Positions 42,576 through 52,076 of a stretch of 64,000 bases of DNA are shown here, one piece after another. The stretch comes from Kappaphycus alvarezii. Its lineage: Eukaryota; Rhodophyta; Florideophyceae; Gigartinales; Solieriaceae. The position numbers were made by a program, and so were the translations under genes. The DNA is taken from NCBI GenBank assembly GCA_002205965.3, contig NADL03000153.1:1-64000 (forward strand), written 5' to 3'. The notes below the pieces were generated by a model. It saw only the letters and a program-made list of their open reading frames with translations. It had not been told where the DNA came from and did not search any database. Position 1 is the stretch's first letter. Each line of letters begins with the position of its first letter.

Positions 42576-42959
42576 CAATAGTCGTGTGATTTTTTGTCCC
42601 AATGGCCATAGTTTCTACAATTTTTAGACCTTTAGAATGTCTCGATAATTGGTTTGATCAGGTATGAAAAGCGGGCTTTAGATTGATTTATTGGAAGACC
42701 GGACATACAAGGCAGTGAATAGTGTATTTGTACTACTCGAATCATTGAGCGCCTTCAAAACACCTTTGCAATACAAAAATCTCTCCCCATCTCGAGATAT
42801 AGTCGTTTCATATATGTAATCAGTAAAAGCGTATGAAAATGAAATCATGAATCTATAATTGACGCCACAGAACCCAACTCGAAACTTGCAAGAAATCCGA
42901 TTTCGCTTATCTACACCCCAAAACACTAAATCACTTCAGAACCTACAAGCCTGCGACAT

Positions 42960-43705
42960 TTCTACAAGAAAAAATTGCAAAAAATAGTATTCAACGGAAA
43001 CCTAGCCCACCTGATATGTACCACAGTAAAATCACCCATACCAATGGGACTGCTCTCGTGCCCGAGACGAAAATGCCCCGAAACCCTGACTGTTTCGGGG
43101 ATCACCTCCTTCACTGCAGATACGATGGGCTCAAAACTCGACGGCATGACCATCAGGTGTCCCTTATTGCGCAATATCTGCAGAGAGGCCCGTTACCCCG
43201 CTATCAAGCCATGGGAAGGTATCCATCTCACAAGGGCAGAAATCCGGGAGATAGGAAGCAGTGGGGGTACGGATTTCTTTGACGTAATGTTCATCAACCC
43301 GCTGGCGCCCTCCCACAGGAGCGCACAAACTTTATATCCGCTCACCTCCCTCAATGCGGCCGTCTCTGCGAAGCGTAGAGTATATAAATACTTTATGGCA
43401 ACCTCCGTGACAAGTAAGCCCGTGCCTATCCCTGCATCCACTCTCCTAGGTTGGCACCCAGACGCTTATAGGGTGCTAACCGATGTCGCGCGGAACGTGG
43501 CCGTTAGGGCATGGTGGCATACGGTAAGGTCCGAGCGGAACTTATCAGAGGTACGCTGCCTCGGCCGTAGTTTCCAATGCAGCTTGTCTGATGGTCAGCC
43601 TTGAGCCGGCGTTTTAGGGAAATTTAAGAGGTACTACTGGTCACCTTGTAGGCTATTCCCGGGCACAACCGACGTTATCTTTCAAATATTAAATCACTTC
43701 ATCCA
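42960..43705 (+). pseudogene. Family A 3' fragment: CCHC, endonuclease, tail and 3' end
   Basis: Encodes the CCHC region (CPRRKCPET...), the endonuclease core IREIGSSGGTDFFDVMFINP, block SAQTLYPLTSLNAA, tail PVPIPASTLLGWHPDAY, then a 3' UTR and a box GACGTTATCTTTCAAATATT ending in CACTTCATCC. In place of RPD, one frame gives RAE and the other KGR, so the first catalytic Asp is lost. A one-base deletion relative to the second copy (58591-59322) breaks the CCHC frame here. 5'-truncated, with no TSD found. Confidence 0.85.
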
Positions 43706-43753
43706 GAGAGAACTTATTCGCAGAGGAGTACATGTACGCGGTACCGCGGTGGG

Positions 43754-44140
43754 GTGAGGAAGGGAGGACAAACAAAGGAGGAGGAGGATATTCGCGCGGA
43801 TTGGAGCTGTGATCGGTCGGGTGCTGTTGCGAACAAGAACATCCTATCAACGATAGCAGGACATCAGTTGTTATCTCAGACTGGAGCCTTTCACCGGAGA
43901 TGGCGAAGATTAACGCTTGAAAACGACAATAGCTCTAAGCAAATAAGTGTTGACCGCCAACAATGCAAGAGAGAGGTGTGCTGCGTAATGAACGCGGGCA
44001 AACCGGAAAGGCAGAAAGAACAGAAACTAAAACCTGAGAGCTTCGCTCCCGATGCCCCCTCCCTCCAGGCTTTTTGCTCTGAAGTTCACCTTTTTATTTT
44101 ATTTCTGTATCGCGTAACAGACATACTGGAAGCTGCATAA
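43754..44140 (+). CDS. Hypothetical 128-codon frame
   Basis: Lys/Glu/Arg-rich frame without known motif, following the family A 3' end. In the second spacer copy (59360-59755) indels break it, so a conserved function is unlikely. Confidence 0.2.
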   Translation: MRKGGQTKEEEDIRADWSCDRSGAVANKNILSTIAGHQLLSQTGAFHRRWRRLTLENDNSSKQISVDRQQCKREVCCVMNAGKPERQKEQKLKPESFAPDAPSLQAFCSEVHLFILFLYRVTDILEAA

Positions 44141-44384
44141 GACTGCGTAGGTTGCATGCGCGGTTGGCTGACTAAAAATTCAAACTGTTGCAGTTCTAGT
44201 CGTTATTTTTCTTAAATGGGGTGCGCAAGCGTAGGCCGCACTTGTTACCCAATCGGTAATTGCTCGATGCATCAACATGAAGACAGCTGCGGATGCTGGG
44301 AGGATAAGAGCAAGATGAAAGACCGATGGATCTCTTCCAGGTGGCGGTTGTGGGGAAGGGACAGTAGGTTGTAGATGTGAAAAT

Positions 44385-44955
44385 TGGAAAAATATTTTAC
44401 AGGAATTGGAAAACCATTTAATTTTGTTTTCCATATCGAATACCGTGGTGAGAAATTGTGGAACAGTTTCTAGTCAGAGGTCAACATTTTTTATTTATTA
44501 TGAATCATCGAAAATAATTTCATCCATTTTCACAGGCCCATGTTTTATTCTGTGTTACACGTGAAGCAATTTTTATGTCTGTCAGTTGGCTTTCAAGTTC
44601 TACAGGTATAATTACTGGAATTATGTTGCCAACAAATTATTATTTGGATAAATAATCACTTGAAGACTTATCCTGTAATTATTATTGAGCACGAATTTAG
44701 TCCGCAAAACCTGTTATGCTGTGGGAATCATTCTTGTAGCTGTTCTATTCTGATCTCAGTATGAATAGTCTTAGACTGTTTAAAAAATTTTAGAAAACCT
44801 CGGACCATCGAATGATTCCCGTCGATCAATATTCGCTGGTTTTCTTTCTACTATTATTTCAGTCCTATTCAGGTAATTTATTATTCATTAATTTAGAAAT
44901 ACCTATTTTGGATCTACGCATACCATTTCATTTTCTACAGTAGATATGCCGAAAA
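44385..44955 (-). repeat. AT-rich 590-bp repeat, subtype 1, right arm
   Basis: Inverted twin of 38455-39030 with only a few substitutions. Confidence 0.8.
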
Positions 44956-45080
44956 AATCAATTACAGATGCTGCTTAAGCAGCCTCGGTAATGTCCGAGT
45001 TTTGCAGGAGACCTAGCCTTCCCATTAAGGGGGGGAGAGAGGCCTGGAACCAAGGCCGATTCGGGCAGGGCAATTGCAAT

Positions 45081-45135
45081 TGGGGGGAAACTGAGGTGTT
45101 TTACTGATTAGGGATTACTGATTAGGGATGCAGGA
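45081..45135 (-). repeat. 3'-terminal box, CCCTAATCAG type, right arm
   Basis: Inverted twin of 38271-38323, with the same internal tandem duplication of TCCCTAATCAGTAA. Confidence 0.75.
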
Positions 45136-45289
45136 CGACAATTTTCCGAAGACTAAGGGGGCAGCAATTGGTGGAACGCTTCCATCTGCTTCTGATCGAA
45201 GCTGGCGGCGATTACCGCGGATTGAGTGGGAGGAAGCGTAAGTAGCAAGCACATAAACTTGGAGGCGTTCGCACAGAAGCGGTGTAAGT

Positions 45290-46607
45290 GGAAGCGCATT
45301 GAGCATCATCCAAATCTCGAAAGGGCTGGAAAATATGGTCAACGGCGTTTTGGCGGCCTGCGAAAAATTGGGGAACAAAGCAGCCCGAGCATATCGGAGA
45401 TCTCAGCACCGTCAGCTTCGACCGGAAGCAGCGGGAGGCGTTCGCACAGATTCATGGTCCTTGCACCGACCCGAATGGGAGCAAGCCTGCCTTCCTATTT
45501 CCTACGGTGGTCTCGGCATTCCTCTCGCTTCTTCAATCCCTGAGTCCGCTTATGCGGCTTCGATGATTGATGCTTTCAGCCGTTTCTCAGATCTGCTCTC
45601 GTTCTCGGGAGACCTACACTGGAGGAAGTCTAGGGCCGCGATCTCTTATTATCTACCCGTTATCCAGATATTTCGGCTTCCCTGTCGCCCACTTCTCTGT
45701 TTCAGCGATGTCAAACGCCGGTCCCCGGCGAACGGCTCCAGTCTTCTATCTCGTCTGAGCTTCACAGTTTGACGTTTAATCGGATCTTCCGTTCATCCTC
45801 TGACCACCGCAGATGTCGCCTCACTTCCGTCCGTGAGTCGTCCTCCTGTTCCGCGTTCTCAACTTTACCGCACCCTCACCGCGGCACCTATCTGTCCTCG
45901 CAAGCCTGGATAGTGGCTGTTTCGCTACGCCTCGGCCGCGCGATTTTCTCTGGTCATGATCGATGTCCGGTATGTGCTCGCCGTTCCAATGACATCGCCC
46001 CGTTGCTCGATCCCCTGGGCAAACATGCCCTCACCTGTAAGTACGACGATGGGCAGACTCGTCGCCACAATGTCTTGCGTAACGCTCTCCATCGTTACTG
46101 TAAGAAGCTTGGAATTTCTGCCTCTCTTGAACATCTGCTTCCTCCCCTTCCCCCTTCGTCCTCTCCCTCGTCCGCCCTTCGCATAGATCTTTTTATCCCT
46201 GGTTCATATGGCCTCGACCCGAAGGATATCGCTTTGGATGTCACAGTGGCCCATCCACAGGTCACTTCTCGCGTTTCCCAGTGTGCCTTATCTGGCGGCG
46301 CAGCTGTCTCAATGGCTGAACGTGCGAAACACACGCACTACGGTCTAGTCTGCCACACGAACATATACGCCTTCTTCCTGTTGGTATTGATGTGTTCGGT
46401 GCCCTTGGGGCCGAGGGTGCGACTTTCTTCCGGCGCCTTTCTACGTTTGCTGCTGCCCGTCGAGGCACCACTCCCCAATGGGAGCTGCACCTCCTAATCA
46501 CGCGCTTCGTGTTCTGCTTGCATGGGTTGCAAGCGCGTCAAGTTCTTACCAGTGCATTTCCGATTAGTTCCTCTCTCATCCCCCTTCGCATGTTAGTTTC
46601 TCTGTAA
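45290..46607 (+). pseudogene. Family B CCHC/endonuclease half, right arm
   Basis: Plus-strand frames 45299-45772 and 45769-46497, then a short end in frame 46392-46607. The 242-codon frame 45769-46497 keeps the CCHC (CPVC...GKHALTC) and endonuclease core (LRIDLFIPG...LDVTVAHPQ) uninterrupted. It is out of frame with the preceding SYGGLGIPLASSIPESAYAA block by a shift near 45770. The protein ends IPLRMLVSL with a stop at 46605-46607. Confidence 0.87.
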
Positions 46608-46668
46608 TCCCCTCAGCATGTTCTCCCACATGCTTTTTCCAAATCCCGTAAAGATTACACACACAGCA
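46604..46668. repeat. Hairpin at the family B inversion junction
   Basis: AGCATG (46615-46620) and CATGCT (46629-46634) form a short stem. GTAATC just before and GATTAC just after could extend it. It sits between the end of the plus-strand endonuclease frame and the start of the minus-strand RT half, and recurs at the matching points in the other two copies (near 36780 and 62240). Confidence 0.5.
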
Positions 46669-46739
46669 CGGTGACACCGGGGGGTAGAAGAGGGACAGCG
46701 AGGTGAAAAAGGGGAGGAGCAGTAAACTTGGGTCTCGGA

Positions 46740-48960
46740 AAGGTTGAGCTGGAACCCGAATTGACCTCCTTCAAGTTGGATGAAACGGATGGCGGCGGCG
46801 GCTTAGGGAATAAGGAAGGAAATTTTCACCACCATCCGCATACCAAGTATTCAAGGCTGGTGAGAACTTCTCCTGTAACGAGAGCAGCCGAGGATGGGGA
46901 TCCGGGGCAAACAGCAAGGGACCGAGGAAAGCACCTTGCTGAGTGCCCTTTGAACTACGGGCATAGTAGGGTCCGAAAGCAAGCTCTGTCGGAGCACCGT
47001 AAAAGGAGTGCACCCACCGCTACAGGCCTGGGAGATGCGTTTGTACGGCTTCCAGAATACACTGACGAGAAATGAAATCGAAAGCGTTGTGAGGGTCAAG
47101 CAGCACCAACACCTGGTCTTGGAACTTGCGACTCTGGGAAAGACGACGCGCGGATTGAATTATTGCATCGGTGTCGTTCCTGACACCTCCCCCGACCTGA
47201 TGGGGCAGGAGTTCGGAGCGGAGGGCGGGGTGGCTTTGTGTGTCGCGAGGCTAGAAACTAGGCGTCGGAAGAGAAACCCAACAGCCATAGGACGGATTCG
47301 CCCGTTTGGCTGCGCCAGCCCAGTAACATGGCCTCCGCATGATTACGGGCGACACGCGGCCGGTAGATCGCCGTTCAAACAGAGGATGAGGAAGTCTACC
47401 GGGGCATGAAGGCAATCTCTGCGGGCGCGACCCCAGCTGTCGCGGCGAGTAGTATTCGCAGGAACACTGGGGACAGACCATCGGCCCCAGTAGCGGTTAA
47501 CGGCTCCAGGCTATGACTGGCACGGTGGACATCGAGACCGAGAAGTTGAGCGCAGGAGGCAAACGGGGAGGGAGCATAGGAGTGATTGGAACGGAAGGCG
47601 GGGGATGGAGAAAGCCAAGGATTGAAAGGTAGCTTCGCTGAGGGAAAGTGGGGGATCAACTTGGAGAAGGGCTGCGGGGCCCGGGAAGGGCTACCCCGGG
47701 AGAGGAAACGGCGGCATCTGCGAAGGGCCGTGTCAGGGCGGGCAAGGGCGGGAGAGAAAAGAATCGAAGAGGGGAGGGCAGAGGTGAACAAGGAGGTAGC
47801 CTCGTCGAAGAGGTCATCATAGAGGTAGCTGGATGCCATGCGGATGCGGTCAACAAAGCGGAGGCGGCTGTGTCGGAAAACTTGGAAAACCAGCTTCGGG
47901 ATGGCAAGACGTTCCAGGGGGCTCAATTCCTGTGCTCAGGCGAGGGAGCGGATATAACGCGGTACAAGGCTGCAAAGTATAAGTCGTAAGCCTCGGTCCG
48001 GGCTGGACAAGGAATGAAGGTGAGAACAAGGAAGGAAGCGGAGAGGAGGGAACGGAAGGTGAGGGGTGACAGATGTGGATCCGGTAATTGGAATATGCTT
48101 GGCTTGTCGGGAGTAGATTGGGAGCTGGACGAACCTGAAACTTGATTCACGGCAGGGAGATTCATGCGTCCAGATCCATGTCGGCATCAGAGGCGGGAAT
48201 GTGTTCAAGGGGGCTATATGGGTTGATGCCGGATGGGGAAAAGGTTTAGGTGTTTTACTCTTGGAAGATTTATCCGATCTATCCCATGGTTTTCCAGACA
48301 ACCACATGCCGGATGGTGTAGCAGGGAGCGGAGCGGTGGGAGGTTGGGCATTGGGAGACCGACCGTAATCCAGCCCTCCGTTTGAGGCGGAACAGGGACA
48401 TTCTGAGTACGGTGACATTGAATCCACCTGTCGCTGCTGGAGGGGGAGGTAGAGGAGCTGCCCCAGGAAAAGCAGAAAGGTTGGAAAATTTGGCATGGAT
48501 TTTGGTATCGATGTCACGAGGAGTGGTGGTGAAGGATCGAGCGGGGTACCATTTGCATCTGTCGTCTTCCAGGTGAGAGATTGCGGAGCGCAGACCTTGT
48601 CATACGGCAGCGAGATCATCAGCCGAGAGACCAGTGGGAAAGATCTAGTATACCAGGGAAGCTAAGCGCTGGCGCGTCAAAGTTGTCGGAGTTCTGCGCG
48701 AGGGTGCGGTAAGAGTCGTACGCAGCACTGACAGTTGTTTAGTCATCCGCCGCCAGATGTAGAAATGGTTGGGATCGGCGGATCGAATGATCCAAAAGGA
48801 ACTAGGGAACCCGACAGCGGAAATGGCAGCACGCAACTGGGACGGGCTGTGAATCTGGAAGGTAGAGGGAACAGAACTGCGAACGAAACGCTTCTGATTT
48901 CATCCACAAAGGCCGTGGGTAGCATTGCGAACAGTGCCTGTGAACTTATGCGCTAGGCAG
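46740..48960 (-). pseudogene. Family B 5' half (N-terminal, pre-RT, RT), right arm
   Basis: Minus-strand twin of 34300-36725. Frame 47396-47926 (176 codons) covers the pre-RT uninterrupted, including SSYLYDDLFDEATSLFTSAL and TATGADGLSPVFLRI. RT motifs lie at 46771-47130. Frame 47936-48619 includes about 23 residues encoded by the 69-bp insertion. Broken in at least four places. Confidence 0.82.
48237..48306 (-). mobile_element. 70-bp box insertion, right arm copy
   Basis: Twin of 35094-35162, flanked by TGCCGGATGG at 48227-48236 and 48307-48316. Confidence 0.9.
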
Positions 48961-49580
48961 GCGTCAACGAGATCGCGATGCTCAGTAAAACGAGACGACC
49001 GAAGGGTGGAAGGTGGCGAATAGAATGGGTACGCACAGGAGCTTGTGCCGCTGGAGCTTTGACCGCTTGCAGATACGGGGCCGGTGCTGTGGCCGCAGGA
49101 CCTTCGTTATTCGATGTGGCATCGGAGGCGGAGGGAGAGCAGGGTGCAGTAACAGCAACGCCGACAAGCGCGTTCAGAATGTTCAAGACAGACCTAGACT
49201 GAGGGTTGTTCTAGAAGGACGGCTTCGATCTTTACGAGGTGTACAGTATGGCACAGAAGCATGCGCAGGGTATTATACCCTCCGGGTATTAAACTCAGAA
49301 AGTACAGTACAGTACGATACGTACAGTAAATACAGTAGTAATCCAGACTCTCCATTACACGGACCTGTCCCCCTTAGCCTTCGGAAAATAGCCGTCCTGC
49401 ATCCCTAATCAGTAAAGCACCCCAATCCCCCCCGAAATACTGTACAGTGGTGTACATTATCTTGCACCAGGGACCGAGCTATCGGAGGCAAGCCATTACA
49501 GTTGCACGGTATGAGGCCTGTAATGTAAAGATGCGACCTCTCCGCTTTCCAACTCAGCAAATAGTCCGCCAAACGCATTC

Positions 49581-49626
49581 CACAACTGAGCACATCTTCC
49601 ATACATTAAAATAACCCAATACCCCT
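49581..49626 (+). repeat. Non-LTR 3'-terminal box
   Basis: CACAACTGAGCACATCTTCC, then CATTAAAATAACCC, ending in CCCC. It starts 44 bp outside the right arm edge. Confidence 0.65.
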
Positions 49627-49639
49627 CCCTTCCACAAAG

Positions 49640-50416
49640 GTCAGAACAAATGAACCGATTTTTTACAGAAATAATTGGAAATAACTGAAACTTTCTGATT
49701 TACTTTGGAGCCTACTTCAGTTGATCCCCTCCCTCCTCTTCCCATACCGCCCCTTCCCATCGCGCGCGTGCTCGCATAGTTCCTTCCTTCTCACTGAGGG
49801 CAGAACCCCTCCGCCTTTGGCCCCAACCCTTTTCTCAACTTCCAGTACGTAATTTTTTCCAAATCTTCTCCTTCCGTCACGTTTTTCATCCTTTCCGCTA
49901 AGGCGTGTGGACCTCTCCAAGCTGCCGTTCCCAGCCCCAACTCACAGGGTTCCGACCTGCTTTGGTGTATGTCTTATAAACTACCTCTCACGTGTAGTTC
50001 CCCCTCATTCCACTCATAAGGGTTTGAACTGAATTCGACACTGCTGGTGAAGACACGCTGCGGGAGTTGATGGCAGAAGTTCTGGACACGACACTTTTCG
50101 GGAATTACAACTTCCTATTGCGCCCTTTCGGCCCCGCAAGCCTGCATTTGGCATCGGGCTCCGCTCGCTAAGCTCACTGCGGCGGGTGCCTTCGTTTCCT
50201 CCAAATTCCTCACGAGTACCCTGTGATCTACCCTTCTCCCTGTGCTACGGAACACGACTCTCCAATCTTACACATCCGTAGCTCGGGCACATGATGAGTG
50301 GAAGACACAAGTGGGACCCGAGAAGGTTGTCCAGTTCACGGCTACCGACTCAGGGAAGGGGAGAATGGTGGGGTAGTTAGTTCGTCGTCTGACACTTCTA
50401 GCGAGGGAATGTAATC
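49640..50416. other. Unique sequence between the right arm and the second spacer copy
   Basis: No convincing gene. Its end (about 50340-50410) resembles the flanks of the insertion at 3822-3953 without the insertion. A short AGCGAGGGAATGTAA-like repeat sits at the junction with the spacer copy. Confidence 0.4.
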
Positions 50417-50752
50417 TAGCGAGGGGAATGTAAACGGAGTTTAGGGGCAGTGGTTTGGGCAATGGCAGCCAGCTCGCCCAGTTGAGGAAAAGGCCTTTGA
50501 CGCCATTCCAAAGGGGGATGAGAGGACCGCGGCAATCCCAGCGTCATTGTCAGCGGATGGTTGCAAAGACTGGCTTTCATGCCAACCGGCTCCAAGTATG
50601 GGTACCTACATCTCGGACCGCAATTACAAGACATGGTTGCAGTTCTATTGCGGGGTATCATTCTTTCCTCCCGCTTCAAAATGCCGAAAAGGAGGGGTGC
50701 ACGATACTCATGGATAAGTGTGGTGATGTTCTTTCCTCTTTTCCGCAGTTAC

Positions 50753-51380
50753 TGATAGGGGTAAATCGGCGGGGAAGAGATCCTCAGAACCGATTACCCT
50801 GAGAAGGAGGTGTTGCGAGCGACAAAAGTGCTACCGTGGTACTGTTGAACGAACAAAAGGGAGTGTATATAGAAGAGAGTTGAGGAAGCTACAAGCAAGT
50901 ATAAAAGGGGCAGGGTCTACACCGACGATCTGCGACTAGCGTAAGAAAAAGTTTTCTTAGATCTGAAGTTCACTCTCAACTTCCTACTACTCGGGACTTG
51001 GCTTGAAGTTGTCTGCCAACTTGCTTTATGCTTTGTGTTTGACTTAACTTGTTGAGCGCCCCGCTCGGGTATGCTGGCTCCCAAGTAGTCCTACCATTTC
51101 ATGCAAACAGCCCCTTATATAGATTTTTCAACCCTCACTATCTGTAGCATCTATACAGTACCTAAGTGCCAAATCTGCACCGCCACAGTACAGTGCAAAG
51201 CATCTCTCTAAAAATAATTAAAAATATAATTGTAAGTACAGTGACAGCTCAGCCAGCGCAGCATGCCAACTCAGCCAGCACAGCATGCCAACTCGGCCAG
51301 CGCAGCATGCCAACTCAGCCAGCGCAGCCAACTCAGCCAGCGCAGCATGCCAAGGAATATCTACAATTTTCATTATATCA
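50753..51380 (-). repeat. Gypsy 3' LTR
   Basis: 628 bp, ends TGATA...TATCA on either strand. Contains a tandem array of a 22-bp unit (CAGCCAGCGCAGCATGCC plus AACT) at about 51250-51350. Confidence 0.95.
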
Positions 51381-51393
51381 CGCCCCCTCGCTC
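51381..51393 (-). other. Candidate polypurine tract
   Basis: Coding-strand GAGCGAGGGGGCG immediately before the 3' LTR, the expected place for plus-strand DNA priming. Part of the usual run is interrupted by C. Confidence 0.5.
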
Positions 51394-51502
51394 AAGACGA
51401 ACGTCCCGACTCGTCCTCATTCTTCTTCTGCTTCTATTAATGTAATTTGCCTTATTGTTAAAACATGAGGCCTTTCAAACGAATAGGGATGCAGTTGATT
51501 AC

Positions 51503-52076
51503 CTATAAAATATTCCAAAAAGTAGGTGCGCGTTTGATATTTCCAATCATCTTTTTGGCTTTTCCGTTTGACATAAGAGCGTAGTCGAGAACTGTCTTCA
51601 GCTGAATCCCTTTCTCATTCAAAACTCGAAGCAGTGAAGTTGCAGTAAAACAAAGGGCGTTATCCGAGATTATCCTTTTTGGAAGACCAAACGGTTCAAT
51701 AATTTCTTTTTCGATGAATCTCAGGACCACTTCAGCATTGGTCTCCTCACCTGCAACTGCTATTGGCCATCCAATTAGATGTTTTCCGCTATAAGGAGAT
51801 ATTTGTTTCCGGAGAAGTTTCCTTGAACGGGCCCGCGAAGTCAATTGAGAAGGTTTCAAAGAGACCCGAAACTGGAAAACTTAGAGTTGTCTTATACTTT
51901 CGTATTGGAGTGAATTTTGGCAGTTGTCGCAGCTTTTCACGAAATTGTAGACGTCCTTATGGATACCGGCCACCAGAATCTCTCAGTTACGAATTTTTTG
52001 GTTGTTTCGGGATCCCAATGCCCTAGCTCATCATGGAAAGTCCTCAAGATCTTCATTCTTTCTTTCAAAGGGGCCA
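51503..52076 (-). pseudogene. Gypsy integrase, truncated and mutated
   Basis: Follows pol after its stop. In shifting frames one sees an HHCC zinc-binding remnant (a HDELGHW block, then KSCDNCQ), a first core Asp in SIDFAGPF, then frame 51503-51859 with IISDNALCF (second Asp). The third catalytic residue lies in NGKAKKMIGNIKRA. Relatives have Glu directly after Ala, and here the codon is AAA (Lys). The protein ends shortly after at TFWNIL. Only about 120 bp remain before the LTR, so the C-terminal domain is deleted. The element cannot integrate with its own enzyme. Confidence 0.85.

Larger units (their letters stand above)
39089..44312 (+). repeat. Spacer of the inverted repeat, first copy
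   Basis: Lies between the arms and recurs as a direct repeat at 50417-59929. Minus the LTR insertions unique to each copy, the two are close to equal in length (about 3.7 kb). It begins at AGCGAGGGAATGTAAACGG. Confidence 0.88.
44313..49537 (-). repeat. Right arm of the inverted repeat
   Basis: Reverse complement of 33787-39088. It lacks the 69-bp insertion found at 34185-34253 but shares the one at 35094-35162. Its first 4.06 kb recur as a direct repeat at 59930-64000. Confidence 0.92.
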
